The notes beneath the pieces are model-generated. The model did not search any database, was not told the DNA's origin, and saw only the letters and a program-made list of their open reading frames with translations. From positions 140,848,747 to 140,912,746 of the forward strand of contig NC_081412.1 of the NCBI RefSeq assembly GCF_030272615.1: a stretch of 64,000 nt of DNA, given 5' to 3'. Shown here piece after piece: positions 22,699 to 35,044 of the stretch. This DNA is from Cryptomeria japonica. Lineage: Eukaryota; Streptophyta; Pinopsida; Cupressales; Cupressaceae. The position numbers and the translations under genes are program-made. Numbering within the stretch: position 1 is the stretch's first letter; each line of letters begins with the position of its first letter.

Positions 22699-23019
22699 CT
22701 ATAGCGTCTTGGTGAATATATCAACCACCTTCTCTTTTGTTGGTATGTACTCCAACATCACTTCCTTTTCTTTAACTTGTTCCCTTAGATAGTGATATTT
22801 GATGGCTATATGGTTCATTTTGGAGTGCATCACTGGGTTCTTAGATATGTCAATGTCACTGGTGTTGTCACAATGAATCACTACCAGTCCAACCACCTTT
22901 TCTTGAATTCCTTCCAACAGTTGCTTGATCCAAACTATCTGTGTGCAGTTAATTGCAACAACTACATACCCAACTTCAACTACAGATTGAGATATGTAGT
23001 TTTGTTTCCTACTTGTCAA
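22699..23019 (-). pseudogene. Element C RNase H domain (copia type)
   Basis: Reads KQNYISQSVVEVGYVVVAIN, VIHCDNTSDIDISKNPVMH and HIAIKYHYLREQVKEKEVML, ending KVVDIFTKTL. This is the C-terminal copia RNase H, which removes RNA from the hybrid. The segment normally starting with a TDADWAG-like motif upstream (23030-23140) is stop-broken. The typical last Lys-Pro-Leu is altered to KTL. Confidence 0.85.
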
Positions 23020-23139
23020 AGATACAATCCTTTCTTTGAGAAAGAATACTCCTCCACTGGTGCTCTTCCTATCATCGATGTTTCTATCCTAATCTAAATC
23101 AGTGAAGACACTTAAAGTACAGTCTCCTTTGTGTGGATA

Positions 23140-24160
23140 CTAGAGACTATACTCATCAATCCCCTTTAGGTATCTGAATATTCTTTTGACTCCCATCATG
23201 TGAGTTTCTTTCAGATTTGTAGAAAATCTGGCAACCAAGCCAACAGATTGTGCTATGTCCGGTCTCTTATGTACTGCATACTGCAATACACCGATCATGG
23301 ACTGGTAAAGTGTCTCATTCACTTCTTCAGTCTCATCATGTTTAGATAGCTTGCAACCTATAACCATTGGAGTTCCAACAAGTTTGGAATCTTCCATTCT
23401 GAAAGTCTTAAGAATTTCTCTTATGTACTTAGTCTAACTGATAAAGATGCCATTCTTTAATTGAGAGACTTGTAGGCCAATAAAAAACTTAATCTCACCA
23501 ATCATGGACATCTCAAATTCTTGTTGCATTTGTCCTGCAAAGCTTCTACTCATCTCATCATCTCCCATAAAGATGATGTCATCTACAAAGATCTTTGCAA
23601 TTAGGTGTTTTCCTTTAGCTCCACTCATTAGATATAGGTTACTATTATCACTGGTTCTTTTGAACCCAATGCTTAGTAGATATGAGTGTAAACTCTCATA
23701 CCAAGCTCTCAGTTTTTTCAACCCATACAGAGCCTTCTGCAACCTGCATACCATATTCCTCCTATATTCAAATGCAAACCCTTTCGGTTGCTCTATGTAT
23801 ATTTCTTCCTCTAACACCTCATTTAAGACTGTCAATTTGACATCCATTTGGTATACTTTAAACCTTTTATAAGAAGCATAGGCCAGTAGAATTCTGACCC
23901 CTTCTAGTCTGGCTACTGGTGCGAAGGTTTCTCCATAGTCCAAACCTTCTTCTTGAGCATAGCCCTTATAGAACAATCTTTCCTTGTTTCTTATTAGCTT
24001 ACCGGTTTCATCCATCTTATTTCTAAACACCCACTTGGTGCCTATTAGATTTTTATTTTCTGGTCTGGGTACTAGAGTCCATGTATCATTTTTCTCTATT
24101 TTCTCTAGTTCTTCTTCCATGGCTTTGACCTAGTCATCATCTTTTAGAGCCTCCTTTGTT
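23140..24160 (-). pseudogene. Element C reverse transcriptase (copia type)
   Basis: Begins near [20 protein letters not shown] and continues through [40 protein letters not shown] and ALYGLKKLRAWYE to the active site FVDDIIFMGD (around 23565-23592). One TAG near 23433 separates it from the second half (MEDSKLVGTPMVIGCKLSK, RPDIAQSVGLVARFS). The connection to RNase H is intact in order. Confidence 0.9.
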
Positions 24161-25260
24161 GTTTTGGGCTAAAAAATGGAGAGCATACACTCATTCTCTC
24201 TTACTCTTCTTCGGGTTAGAACTCTTGCATCCTTATCACCGATGATATCTTCTAGAGAGTGATTATTTGTGACATATTTAGCCAATACCAATTCACTCCT
24301 TGGAACTTCTTCTACCAGTTGTGCAAGTTCTATCTCATAGGATTATTCATTATCCGCTTCAACATGATCTTCTTCAATAGGTTCCACTGCTATATTGTAC
24401 TTGAACCCTTTATAGTCCTCTAGTTCACTCTTACTGTCTTGTTCATTTTTCTTAGAGGACTCATTTGCTCTGACATTTGCACTTTCCACAATCTTACTGG
24501 TCCTTTTATTTAGACACTGGTATGCCTTGCTCTTTGTTGAGTAGCCTAAGAAGGTTCCCTCATCACTGTTGGGGTTAAATTTTCTAGTGTACTCATCCCT
24601 TTTGTTGTAACACTTGCTTCCAAAAACTTTGAAATAGAAAACATTAGGTGAGTAGCCACTCCATAATTCATAGGGAGTTTTGTTTTTCCCCTTCTTTACC
24701 TATATCTAGTTTAGAGTGTATACAACAATGCTTATTGCTTCTCTCCAGAAGGTATGTGGGATATCCTTCTGTATTATTAGAGTTCTGGCACAATCAATGA
24801 GAGTTTTGTTTCTTCTTTCAGCAACTCCATTTTGCTGAGGAGTTTTGGGTGTAGACATTTGTCTCATGATTCCCTGTTCCTCACAGTAGCTCATAAACTA
24901 TTGAGAGGTGAACTCTCCTCCTCTGTCTGATCTTAGGCACTTTATATTCTTACTAGTTCCTCTTTCTACTTGAGCCTTAAACACTTTAAACATGTGAAAA
25001 GCTTCTAATTTTTATTTTAAGAATACAATCCACATCATTCTTGAGAAGCCATCCACAAATAACATAAAATACCAGTCTCCATAGAAACTCTTGGTTCTCA
25101 TGGGACCACACAGGTCTATGTGAACTAAATCCAACACACTTTCAGAAGAGAAAGTTTTATTGTTGAAGCTAGACCCAGTCAACTTCCTTAGTTGACACTC
25201 CTTGCACATAGCATTTTTCAGGTTTTACTATGTCAGGCATACCTCTTATAGATTTTGCCT
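24161..25260 (-). pseudogene. Element C integrase (copia type)
   Basis: The segment CKECQLRKLTGSSFNNK is the end of the zinc-binding part. LDLVHIDLCGPMRTKSFYGD and FMLFVDGFSRMMWIVFLK carry the first Asp region. TPQQNGVAERRNKTLIDCAR carries the catalytic Glu (ORF part 24894-24706). The C-terminal stretch to 24161 includes an EGTFLGYSTKSKAYQCLNKR-like segment and an acidic variable linker. Stops lie at several sites, including just after 24894. Confidence 0.85.
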
Positions 25261-25510
25261 TACTGACTTTAGCTATGATGTCAAAAAACATGACACAATA
25301 TTTTGTGCCATAACCAATTTTCTTCTACCTTAGACACTAGAAAATTACCTATGGTGGTGTCTAGATGAAATGAATTTCCTCTTGACTATTTACCAGTGGC
25401 AATTAAACTTCCAAATTTGTCATTTATTTTATATATCCCTTTATTGAACTGTAACCGGTATCCTTTATTGTTAAGTTGTGCAACACTTAACAAGCTATAC
25501 TTTAATCCTT

Positions 25511-26680
25511 CTACCCAAAAGACATCATCACATTTGTCTTATCATTTAGGGCTATAGAACCCTTACCTCTTACTGCACACGGGGCATCATTTCCAAACCT
25601 CACTGTTCCTCCATTGCAATCCTCCATGTTGAGGAATTTGCTTCTATCACCGAGCATGTGGTGAGTGCAGCCACTATCTATCACCCATTCTCCACACTGG
25701 ATTGTGCTAGAAATCAATGCCATATCTCCCTCCTCTATGTTGTCCTCTTTGACTACCACAAAGGCAATGCCATCATCATCAGATCTCTCCAACTCTTCAT
25801 TAGTGACTCCTTCTTCTGCAAGATAACATTCCTTCTTTCTCTTGTCCCTATAATTTATGCAATTATCCTTTCTATCTTTGTCATTATTAGGGCATCTTGA
25901 AGTAATGTGACCTATCTTATTATAGGAGAAGCACTTTAAGGGAAACTTACCTTTGTATTTACCTTTACCTCTTAGCAATCTTCTTGCTAGTAGAGCTTCA
26001 TTCTCATCTTGCTCTTGTTCCTCAGAGATCAAGTTGTCATTCTCATGAGAATGACTAGTTCTAGTAGTAGAGCTACTACTGGTTTCTTGCCTTCTCCTTA
26101 TGGGTGTATGCACCATGGATTCTTTAAAAGTGACATCAATCTTTGGTACACTGTTATCATAATTACTCAATTCAAAAGTGGTCAACTTACCGCTCAGAGA
26201 GTCAAGAGTTACATTGACTGTTCCTAAGGATATGAGTTCCTGGATAGTAGAGACCCTTATGACATATTGTGGTAGTAGATTTCTCAGGATTTTGCTAACC
26301 ACATCCTCCTCCTTGAGTTTTCCTCCTGCATTCTTGATATAATTTACTACATCCTTTATCCTCTTGTTGTAATGCTTTATGTTTTAACTTTCTTGCATTC
26401 TCATCAAATCATACTTTCCTCTCAAGCTATCTACTTTATCCTTTTGAACATGAGGATCTCCCCCATAGACTACCTTCAGCTTATTCCATATCTGGAAAGC
26501 TATTTTCAAATCTTGCACCTCACCAAATTCATTATCTGAAAGAGTACTAACAATCAGATCCATAGAAGCAATATTATCTTGCCTTTCCTTTATCTAGTCA
26601 AGAGTAAGAATCCCTGAAGGTTCATTGTATTCAGTGACCACATGGTTCCAGTAGTGTTCACCTAAGGATCTTAGATAAAT
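25511..26680 (-). pseudogene. gag: Element C gag and protease
   Basis: The upstream part (26680-26303) reads like the UBN2 gag core: WNKLKVVYGGDPHVQKDKV, then LRGKYDLMRMQES with a stop where Glu is usual. The open segment 26302-25511 continues with DVVSKILRNLLP-type helices, an acidic linker and a single knuckle CFSYNKIGHITSRC whose second Cys is Tyr. It ends with the copia protease start WVIDSGCTHHM, containing DSG. Protease then shifts frame relative to integrase. Confidence 0.82.
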
Positions 26681-26703
26681 TTTTATTCTCCCACACCATA
26701 AGA

Positions 26704-28342
26704 TGTAGTTCTCCTTAGAGAGGGGAGGGGTGAATTAGCACTTAATCAAATTTTTATAATTTAAATTTTATCTTAAATCTTCATTCATCCAACAATATAT
26801 TTAATCACTGAAGTAAAATATACAAGCATGAAATGTTTGCAGTGACACCAAGGATTTATCTTGTGGAAACCCAATAGGGAGAAAACCATAGTGTGAGTAG
26901 GAACTCACAAAATTTGCACTCTTCTTGAGTACGCCCATTTAAGAGCCATCTCTATTAGGAGATTAAAGACAGTGTTAGGTGCCACCCAGTTAAGGGATTT
27001 TGATCAAGGCCAGGTAGTGCCTTTAACTTGTTAAAGGTAGCCTAGTTAAAGGACTTAGAACATCAGTTAAGATGTTACCCGGTTAAGGGATTTTACAATA
27101 GGGACTTGTGAAAGTCCACCCAGTTAAGGGATTTATGTTGCAGTTGTTAGAAAGCAACAGATGGATGATCTATTGAATTAGCTATAGATAGCTTGATTAG
27201 ATCTCAATATGTATTCTACTCAATACACATTGGTTGTGTCTTCTCTACACAACACCGATTTCCTTCTTACACCTTCGTCTATTCACTCAACTAGTCACCT
27301 ATCCCTCAACACTGCACTTTGTCGATCCTCTGACCTTTGGCTCAGCACTCAGCCATTCATCTATCTTTTGGCTTTGCACTCAGCTGGCTCTCTATCCTAT
27401 GGCTCTACACTCAACCGGTTCTCTATCCTTTGGCTCTACACTCAGCTGGTTCTTTGTCTGTCAACTCTGCACTTAGTCAATCTACCTCACACACACACTC
27501 AACTATGCTAACACCTCTTAGCACTTCCTCTCACTGTTCTCTTCACCTTGGATCACCTTCAACAAGATTTCCTTGTTTCAAATTTCATGATCAAAAATTT
27601 CATAAAGAGCTCCAGAACTCTTTATACATTTTCTATCGACATCTTTAGGCATATCCTCAATCAGATCAATCAAGGATTTCAGAAGATTCCAAATTCAAAC
27701 TCTGCCGCTCTTTCTCTATGTGCCTTTTAGCAATTCTGCCAAGTGTTCAACCAGTTCTACCATAGCATCTCCCAAGGATAGAAACTTTTGAGTGAAGTTC
27801 AGTTAAATCAATGCGAACAAGATAATCTGCATGTAATCATGCTTGACTACATGGTAACTAAAAGTTAGCTTTACTAACAAATGATTTGGCATAGACATGA
27901 GCTTACCAACTCATTCTTTGACACTACAACTAAATGGCTGAGCACTACTCTAAGATTTATGGGGATCGTCTATCTTCCTTTTGTCATACTGATGTACCGA
28001 TATGTAACTACACTTCTTACTTTATCGGTTCATTCTTTGACTGTCGATTTTTTGTGCTAGCATCATGTCTCTCCCATGTTTGGCAGTGAGTTACTGCTGG
28101 AGCAAACAAGTTTTCTTGCCTGAGTCACCTTTTGTAACTTTACTGACACCAAAGTGACTGATCTTCCTGAATGATAGATCGGTTGACTTAATGTATGTTA
28201 CTTTGAGCTGAAGTAGCCTTTGATCATTCAATATCAATGTTGTTTCCATTCACTATTGCTTACTAAAAAGCAATGCCACTTTACCTATACCACTTCACTA
28301 ATAAGTGTTGGACATCAATGACAAACTTTAGCACATAAACCT
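26704..28342 (-). repeat. 5' LTR of element C with internal short repeats
   Basis: Lies just outside a weak primer-site match (minus-strand TTATGGTGTGGGAG at about 26690-26703). The end region has a G-rich tract before TGAAT, as in other copia LTRs here. Two repeat clusters are inside: CCCAGTTAAGGGATTT-like units at about 26985-27130, and a roughly 31-base unit on the theme GGCTCTACACTCAGCTGGTT at about 27335-27480. The right end (28218-28342) matches the 3' LTR fragment. It contains no gene; open frames here are repeat artefacts. Confidence 0.72.
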
Positions 28343-28979
28343 TGGTGCTCTGAAAGATGTGTTCTAATTGGTATTCAACGCAGATTGGTCGAGTTGATGG
28401 TGATCCAGTGTTTTTTGAATATGGTGTTTATTGATTGTATTCATGTGTATCTTGGTTCCATTCTTATTTTAGTTTCTTTGGGTAGTGTTATTTTGGGTTC
28501 GGATTAAGTCCAAAATTTGAGGATGAGTAATGGTAATTGTGTAGTGTGTGAGTTGTTTGGGTCCAAAATGTTTCTCTGACTAATGATGTGTTTTATGGTA
28601 TGGTCCTCTTCTAATTCCTTCCCACCACTGAAATATTTAGTCTTGACTATTTGAGATCTATGTCTTGGTTGACTTAGAAGATTATGCTTCTCAAAGATAG
28701 TATATATTGAGGATGATCTAAATAAGATAGTATGGCATTTATGTGGAAGATATGCGAGACTAAAAAAAATTACGATTTAGGATGATGTGTGAATTATGTG
28801 ATTGGTATTGAGGCACCAGAAGTAATTTGTTATTGTAGATTATGTTACAGTGTTGGATTCTTTCTTTTCTTTCTTTGGAAATGATCCTTTTTCTGGGCAG
28901 TGAGGCCTTCTGCAATGAGCATTTTGGTAGTGAGCCACCCTTTGTAAAAATCATCTTAACTGATGTCATCTTAACTGTT
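28343..28979. other. Unassigned sequence between C and D
   Basis: AT-rich, no supported gene. After removing D and E, this stretch and 38326 onward would be the two sides of the site into which E inserted. A segment near 28500 (TCCAAAATTTGAGGATGAG) has the flavour of a gypsy 3' end, but I cannot confirm it. Confidence 0.4.
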
Positions 28980-28984
28980 GTTAT

Positions 28985-29808
28985 TGATGCAACCATGACC
29001 GGTAAAAGACCTCAATCGAGTCAACTGACTTATGCAGCAAGAGAGACACAACAAAAGCAACAAGAGAACATAACAAGTTTACATAAACCAGTCATATTAA
29101 AGCTTTAGAACTTCTGGAAATCATCCGATAATCATCATATTATCATCAAAGAACATCTGGTAATTAACTAGTTATATGCAGGCTTCAAGCCAAATACAAT
29201 CCAACCGAGACTTTAAGAATCAACCGGATCACAACAAGTGAATCTAAATCCCTATTCAAAGTTCCACTTCCTCTGCCCCTACAAATGATTGCATAATATC
29301 ACATTTATACCCATTGGAACATATCCTAGTTAGCCTCATAAGATTACATTCACCAATGCAGGAAAATGAAATGTGTAATTAGGTCGACCCTAAGAATTAG
29401 ATAAATATTTCCAAAAAAATAATAACCAAGTGATGCAGTTCAACAAGAAGGTTGGCCACACACCAAAGAACATCAGACAATACCCAAGATAGATCCACAC
29501 ACCAAGAATCATGTCGGTAATGAAGGAAAACCAACTGGTAAGCACAAGAACTATCCCAGAACCCAGAAATAGTCAACTAGATGTGATAATTGACCAGAAA
29601 AGAACCCAAATGAACTTAAAATATGGAATCAAGCACATGAAACTATATGGAAACTAAAAATAAGATCTTCCATGAAGAACAAGCAACTACTAGTACCAAC
29701 CGCTAAGAACACAAAAAACTGCACAAAGAACTAAACAAATATAAAACTGAAAAGAAACATTTTTGGTTGATGCGAGATTGCTCATCGATCGAGGATGCTC
29801 CTACATCA
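28985..29808 (-). repeat. 3' LTR of element D
   Basis: TGATGCA...CTACATCA. Aligns along its length with 31882-32704, with many substitutions (near 20 percent in the first 90 bases, less elsewhere by eye), so the insertion is old. Confidence 0.88.
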
Positions 29809-29847
29809 GACAACCCAGGTAGAAAAATATGTTCCATGAGAGGCAAC

Positions 29848-31830
29848 TCATGAACATCTAAGATGATTTAGAATGAAGATCCCATGATCATTTCTGATCC
29901 AAACATCTTCTTTATCTTTTAATCTTTGCTTTAGCTCTTTCGGTGCCTCAAACAGCTTCTCTAACCTCTGACTCCCTTTGTTTCTCTTTCTTTGCTTCAG
30001 ATCTACACATTGTCTCTGTTTCTGCAACTCTAATTTGGTTCTACCACAAGACTTCATCTCGTTTGTTACCATAAGCTCTCTATCGAATAGTTCCATCTCT
30101 CCATCAAGATCATTTGTCAGCTTCTTATGCAAACTCATGTCACCCTCTGGTTTATCCTTTATAACCAGTTCTATCAAACGTTTTGGTATAACCTCTACCA
30201 CTGGTTTCTTAGTATTGCAACTTCTCTCAAGACTCAAATTCTTCAACTCCTTCTCTTTCTCTTTCAAAGAAATCAATGTGAACTTCTGCCCATCCTTTTC
30301 AATCGTAACTAGGTTTTTTCTATAGTCATAAAGAGCTCATCTATCATACTGCCAAGGCTTTCTCAACAAGACATGGCAAACACTCATAGATACAACATCA
30401 CATAAAACTTCATCTTTGAAAGGCCCAATATTGAAACTCACCAAACATTGTTCCTTTATCTCTATCTTCTGATCATCTTGTAACCAACTTACCTCATAAG
30501 GAAAAGGATGCTTAAGCCTCTTCAACCCAATCTTCACAACTATCTCCTCTGATACTAAATTATCAATACTTCCACTATCTACAATGACCTTGCAACACTT
30601 ACCACCTAATTTGCATACAGTTCAAAAAACACTCTTCCTTTGAGTAGATCCGATATCCTTTCTTCTTAACATAAGGGATTCTCCTTGCTCTGGTGCACAG
30701 TCAGATCCAGTACCATCACCTTCCAGTTCCTCACTCACCAGACAACTTCTTTCCATTCCTTTCTTACATTCATAGAATCTATGTCTAGTTTCTCCACACT
30801 TGAAATGTTTGCCAAAAAATTCTATACTTGTATTGCTGCTACCTTTCCTTGGTGTCTTATGTTCTAGTTCTTTACTCCACTTAGGTTTTGACTCCTCTTC
30901 TTCAACCAATTTCTTCATACTATCATTCATCTTAAATTTATCCTTTCCCTTATTTGGTTATCTTCTTCTCACCTTCTCCTCAGCCTTCAGAGAAAACTGG
31001 TAAGCTTCTTCAACTATGGAAACCTTCAACATACTCATCTCATGTTGAATGTTAAAAGCAAGTCCATTGATGTAGCTCACCACCTTTTCTCTATCCTTCT
31101 CTCTATGTCCAGATCGGATCACCACCTTGTAGAATTCCTCAATATATTTGTTCACAGTCATGTTTCTCTATTTTAGGTTTTGCAACTTCTTGAACAGTTC
31201 TAGTTCATAGTCTCCTGTAATGAACTTGGCCTCCAATCTTGCAACCATATGTCTCCATCAAGTGATCTTCAATTCATCATTCTCCACTCTGTCTTTCTAC
31301 AATTCTTTCCACCACAAGGCATCATGCTCTTTCAACTTGTTCTTTCCAACTGGACTCTCTATGGGTCCTTGACATCCTCAAACTCAAAGTAGTCCTCCAA
31401 CTCTATGATCCAATCGATTAGATCCTTCGGGTTCAACAATCTGGAAAAGTTGGAAACCTTAACTTTATGAACTTTACTTGCTTGCGCCACTGCTCTCAAG
31501 AATATTTCCTCTCTTTCATCTTCAGGTCCTTCAACTTCCTCAAGCTCTTCATCAGCTTCCTCATATTCATCCTCAGAATCAGGGTTTCTCCACAAACTAG
31601 CTAAAGCATTTCAGATTTCATTCCTTACTTCATTATTGAAGTCTTCCATCATTTTCTCTATCCTCTGGGGGTTTGTCCTCCTCAGTAGAATCTCTTCTCC
31701 CACTCCGGTGTACTGCCTCAACTCAGTGATCTGACTACCAGTTTCAATTATCTCCCCTTGATGATCTATTGAACACATGAGCAACCTGCCTCCAATGGGC
31801 GATTTGTCCACCCCAAGGAATTCCTCAATG
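29848..31830 (-). pseudogene. gag: Element D gag-protease frame (broken)
   Basis: Successive open pieces at 31811, 31595, 31161, 30930, 30537 and 30276 are in two frames. Gag core: LLNPKDLIDWIIELEDYFEF and MTVNKYIEEFYKVVIRSGHR, typical of plant gypsy gag. Knuckle-like FKCGETRHRFYECKKG is present. Protease: VIVDSGSIDNLVS near 30560, with the DSG intact, then RLKHPFPYEVSWLQ and CHVLLRKPWQYDR. After protease comes the usual pre-RT linker (KNLVTIEKDGQKFTLISLK) and a Lys/Glu-rich end at 29848. RT is absent, not merely mutated: the LTR follows 39 bases later. Confidence 0.85.
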
Positions 31831-31864
31831 TTTGCAAATGATTATTCCACCAGCTACTCCATAA

Positions 31865-31879
31865 CCAACTCTGATACCA
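31865..31879 (-). other. Primer-binding site of element D
   Basis: The minus strand reads TGGTATCAGAGTTGG two bases after the LTR end. This matches the 3' end of initiator tRNA-Met, used by many plant LTR elements. Confidence 0.85.
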
Positions 31880-31881
31880 CT

Positions 31882-32704
31882 TGATGCAGACATAAATGGT
31901 AAAAACTATCATTAGAGTCAACTAGTTTATGCAGTAAGAGAGACACAATGAAAGAAGAAAGATAACATAACAAGTTTACATAAATCAATCATATTAAAGC
32001 CTTAGAACTTCTGACAATCATCTGGCAATCATCATATTATCATCAAAGAACATCCAGTAATTAACTGGTTACATGCAAGCTTCAAACCAAATACAATCCA
32101 ACCAGGACTCTAAGAATCAACCGAATCACAACATGTAAATCTCAATCCCTATTCTAATTTGCACTTCCTCTGCCCCTACAAATGATTACATAATATCATA
32201 TTTATAACCACATGAACATATATGAGTCAACGTCATAAGATTACATTCACCAATGTAGGAAAATGAAATGTGTAATTAGGTCTGCCCTAAGAATTAGATA
32301 AATCTTTCCAAAAAATAACAACCAAGTGATGCGGTTCAAAAGGAAGGTTGGCCACATGCCAAATAACATCAGACAAGACCCAAGATAGATCCGCATGCCA
32401 AGAATCATGCCAATAATGAAGGAAAACCAATCGGTAAGCACAAGAACTCTCCCAGAACCCAAAAACAGTCAACCAAAAATGATAAATGATTGGAAAAGAA
32501 CCCAAATGGACTAAAAATATGGAATCAAGCAGATGAAACCTTTTGGAAACTAAAAATAAGAACTACCATAAATAACAAGGAACTACCGGTACCAACCGGT
32601 AAGAACACATAAAACTACACAAAGAACTAAACAAGAACAAAACTAAAAGGAAATATTTTTGGTTGATGCAAGATTTCTCATCGATAGAGGATGCTCCTAC
32701 ATTA
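31882..32704 (-). repeat. 5' LTR of element D
   Basis: TGATGCA...CTACATTA, partner of 28985-29808. The last bases read ATTA instead of ATCA. The target duplicate GTTAT follows. Confidence 0.88.
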
Positions 32705-32708
32705 GTTA

Positions 32709-33916
32709 TGTTAGAAAATTAAAATAACTAGAAGACAACTGAGATGGGGGGGGGGCGGTGGGTGAATCAGTTGTCACTGATTACCAGAACATTTAGCAAT
32801 TAAAACTTTAATACCAGAATAGAAGTTAAACCAATTAGGCATAAATAATAATCACATAATAAATACCATCCACATGACACTAATATTTATACGTGGGAAA
32901 TTTGGTAAAGGAAAAAACCACAGTGAGAATCCTACACATAGTTAGATAATACTTTTGCAGTAAGTATGTGAATTGAAATTGAGGAGCCTACACTTGCAAG
33001 AAGGCCGATAGCCTAGAGCATACTTCTCATCACAAAAGGAGTCTCACTGACTACATCAAAATCCAGACTACAATCCGAAAGAATTGTTTGAGCTACAAAG
33101 ATAGCATCTCCTATGCCTGAGTATAGTTTTGGTTAAGGTCAATAATAGAGGACTAAATCCTTGTACATAAACCCAATTCGATCTCCAATGATCAACTAAA
33201 TTATCTTCTTGAATGATATTACATTATTCGCACATTACATATCCATATCCATTCCCTGACCTTATATCTATATGATCTACAATGAGATCTTACATCTATA
33301 TATACAAACCCTCAACTATAAACAATTAGGTCAGCCACCAGACAATAAACCAAATACATAATTACAAAACATGTTGGCCTTAGACCAAACAAATAATATC
33401 CAACACATAAGACACCCCAGGAACACATTGAGAGGTCCAATGTACACATTACATTAAGTCGGTCCATAGCCTAGATCACCCGTGACCCAATATAGGTCCA
33501 CACGCTAAAGAAATGATCTCCATCCGCCAAGTCTCAAATATGATCACCAACAACATCCTGAATCTCCACCAAAAGCTGCATCAACACCACTTATGCATAT
33601 CACCAAAGATCTTCAACAATGCTTTGTTGGTGAAACCCTTGCCAAAACCACAAGCCAAGCTTCCAAGGAAGTAGGATAGCATCCGATCACCAGACCAAAA
33701 CCAACTGACTAAATATGAGCATGAGTATCATGAATAAGCCAATTCAAATAACCAAACCACACTAGAGCCTACTGGATTATGTCAGATGCAAATCAACTAG
33801 AAACCACTCAACCTACTAGGACCAGAAGGGTGTCGGTAAAGCATCCAAACAACCAGTGTTGACATCAATGACAAAACATAAATGCAACACATAATCAATT
33901 CCACCAAATGGCCAAA
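32709..33916 (-). repeat. 3' LTR of element E
   Basis: Begins TGTTAG and shares with 37123-38320 the segment CAGAACATTTAGCAATTAAA and many others. A G10 run is at about 32747-32756. Its inner edge is next to the purine tract GAAGGTGGATA (minus strand). No gene. Confidence 0.86.
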
Positions 33917-34330
33917 AATATCCACCTTCGGCATTGACGGCAACACTATATGTGAAAAACACTAAGTACCAAGAAATGCCAAACAAGTCTCCCCCAATGG
34001 AAGACAACCAACAATCTCCCGCATAAAGACATAGCAATGAAATTTTGAAACAAAGACCAAACTCCCCTTGTGAATGATATCTCTGTAAATATTTTAATTA
34101 CACATATATCTCTCCCTGTAGTGTATACAACTCCTTAAGTTTTTCTTTTTCACATCAATATCTCTCCCCCTTTGAAATCAATGCTATAAATCTAACAAAA
34201 ATATCAAAGCAAAAACATAAACCATTGAATCACAAGACTAACTACTCCCCCTAAGTAGTAGCATCCCCACATCAGTGCTAGAATGAATAATATCTCTGAT
34301 AATGCATACCAGACTGATGCCAAACCACAT
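33917..34330 (-). other. 3' untranslated region of E with polypurine-like tracts
   Basis: Plus-strand pyrimidine runs CTCCCCCAATGG (33991), CTCCCGC (34016), CTCCCCTTG (34073), CTCTCCCCCTTTG (34163) and CTCCCCCTAAG (34245) form an array like those of C and K. No gene. Confidence 0.6.
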
Positions 34331-34333
34331 CAA

Positions 34334-34951
34334 TCAAGTCTCTACCAGAGGGGCATAAACTCCCAATCTATCTCTGAAGTACTCAAATGATTCCTTAGGC
34401 AAAGGTTTAGTGAAGATATCTATAATCTTCTCTTTAGTGTTGACATAAACTAGTCTAACTTCATTTGCTTCCACCATTTCATTCAAAAAGTTGTACTTGA
34501 TAGATATGTGCTTTGTCTTAGAATGAAATACCAGATTCTTTGATATATCAATAGCAGCAGAGTTATCACAGTGAATAACTACCGATTCATTCCAATCCAC
34601 CTTTATATCATTCAACATTTGCTTCATCCATAGAACTTGTGTACAGTTAGTAGCAGCAGCAATATACTTAGCTTTAGCAGTAGATAAAGAAGTACATGAT
34701 TGTTTCTTGCTAATCCATGAAACCAACTTCTTTCCAAGAAAGAAATATATACTAGAAGTACTTTTCTGGTCATCAATGTCTTCAACCCAATTAGCATCTG
34801 TATATGCACATAAAGTAAAGTCATCATCCTTAGGGCACCACAAACCATATTCTGATGTACCTTGTAAGTATCTAAAAATCCTTTTCACCACACTCTCATG
34901 ATTTTCTCTAGGATCACTCTGAAATCTTGATACAATACAAACAACATTCAT
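34334..34951 (-). pseudogene. Element E RNase H (copia type)
   Basis: Long uninterrupted segment with FTLCAYTDANWVEDIDDQKS, FLGKKLVSWISKKQSCTSLS, WMKQMLNDIKVDWNES, VIHCDNSAAIDISKNLVFH and DIFTKPLPKESFEYFRDRLG. TDANW is the usual TDADW catalytic start with a substitution. It is preserved well enough to have been functional recently, apart from its truncated host element. Confidence 0.9.
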
Positions 34952-35044
34952 TATGTCAGGCCTAGTCTAAGTCAAATAAAGAAGACCTCCAATCATATAT
35001 TTCTATGTAATAGGATTTACCGATGCATAAACATCTTTTCTTGT

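Larger units (their letters stand above)
22119..28342 (-). mobile_element. Element C: Ty1/copia retrotransposon
   Basis: The minus strand reads 5' LTR (28342-26704), primer site, gag, protease, integrase, RT, RNase H, polypurine tract and a 3' LTR fragment (22302-22119). The order integrase before RT defines copia. Only 184 bases of the 3' LTR are present, because element A interrupts it; the rest should lie beyond the left edge. The 5' LTR lacks its first 40 or so bases at 28342. Stops and a frameshift between protease and integrase make it inactive. Confidence 0.85.
28985..32704 (-). mobile_element. Element D: short gypsy element with gag and protease only
   Basis: Two 823-824 bp LTRs (28985-29808 and 31882-32704) flank a 2.07-kb internal region. 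The five-base duplicate GTTAT stands on both sides (28980-28984 and 32705-32709). The primer site next to the right LTR is TGGTATCAGAGTTGG (initiator tRNA-Met type), so the element reads leftward. Gag, one knuckle and protease are recognisable. No RT, RNase H or integrase is present, so it would need a partner element. It resembles the gag-only class of non-autonomous elements (TR-GAG) with protease added. Confidence 0.88.

Noticed and set aside
27209-27730. Overlapping plus-strand frames rich in Leu/Ser/Thr
   Set aside because: They are produced by the short tandem repeats in C's LTR. All three overlap and none has motifs.
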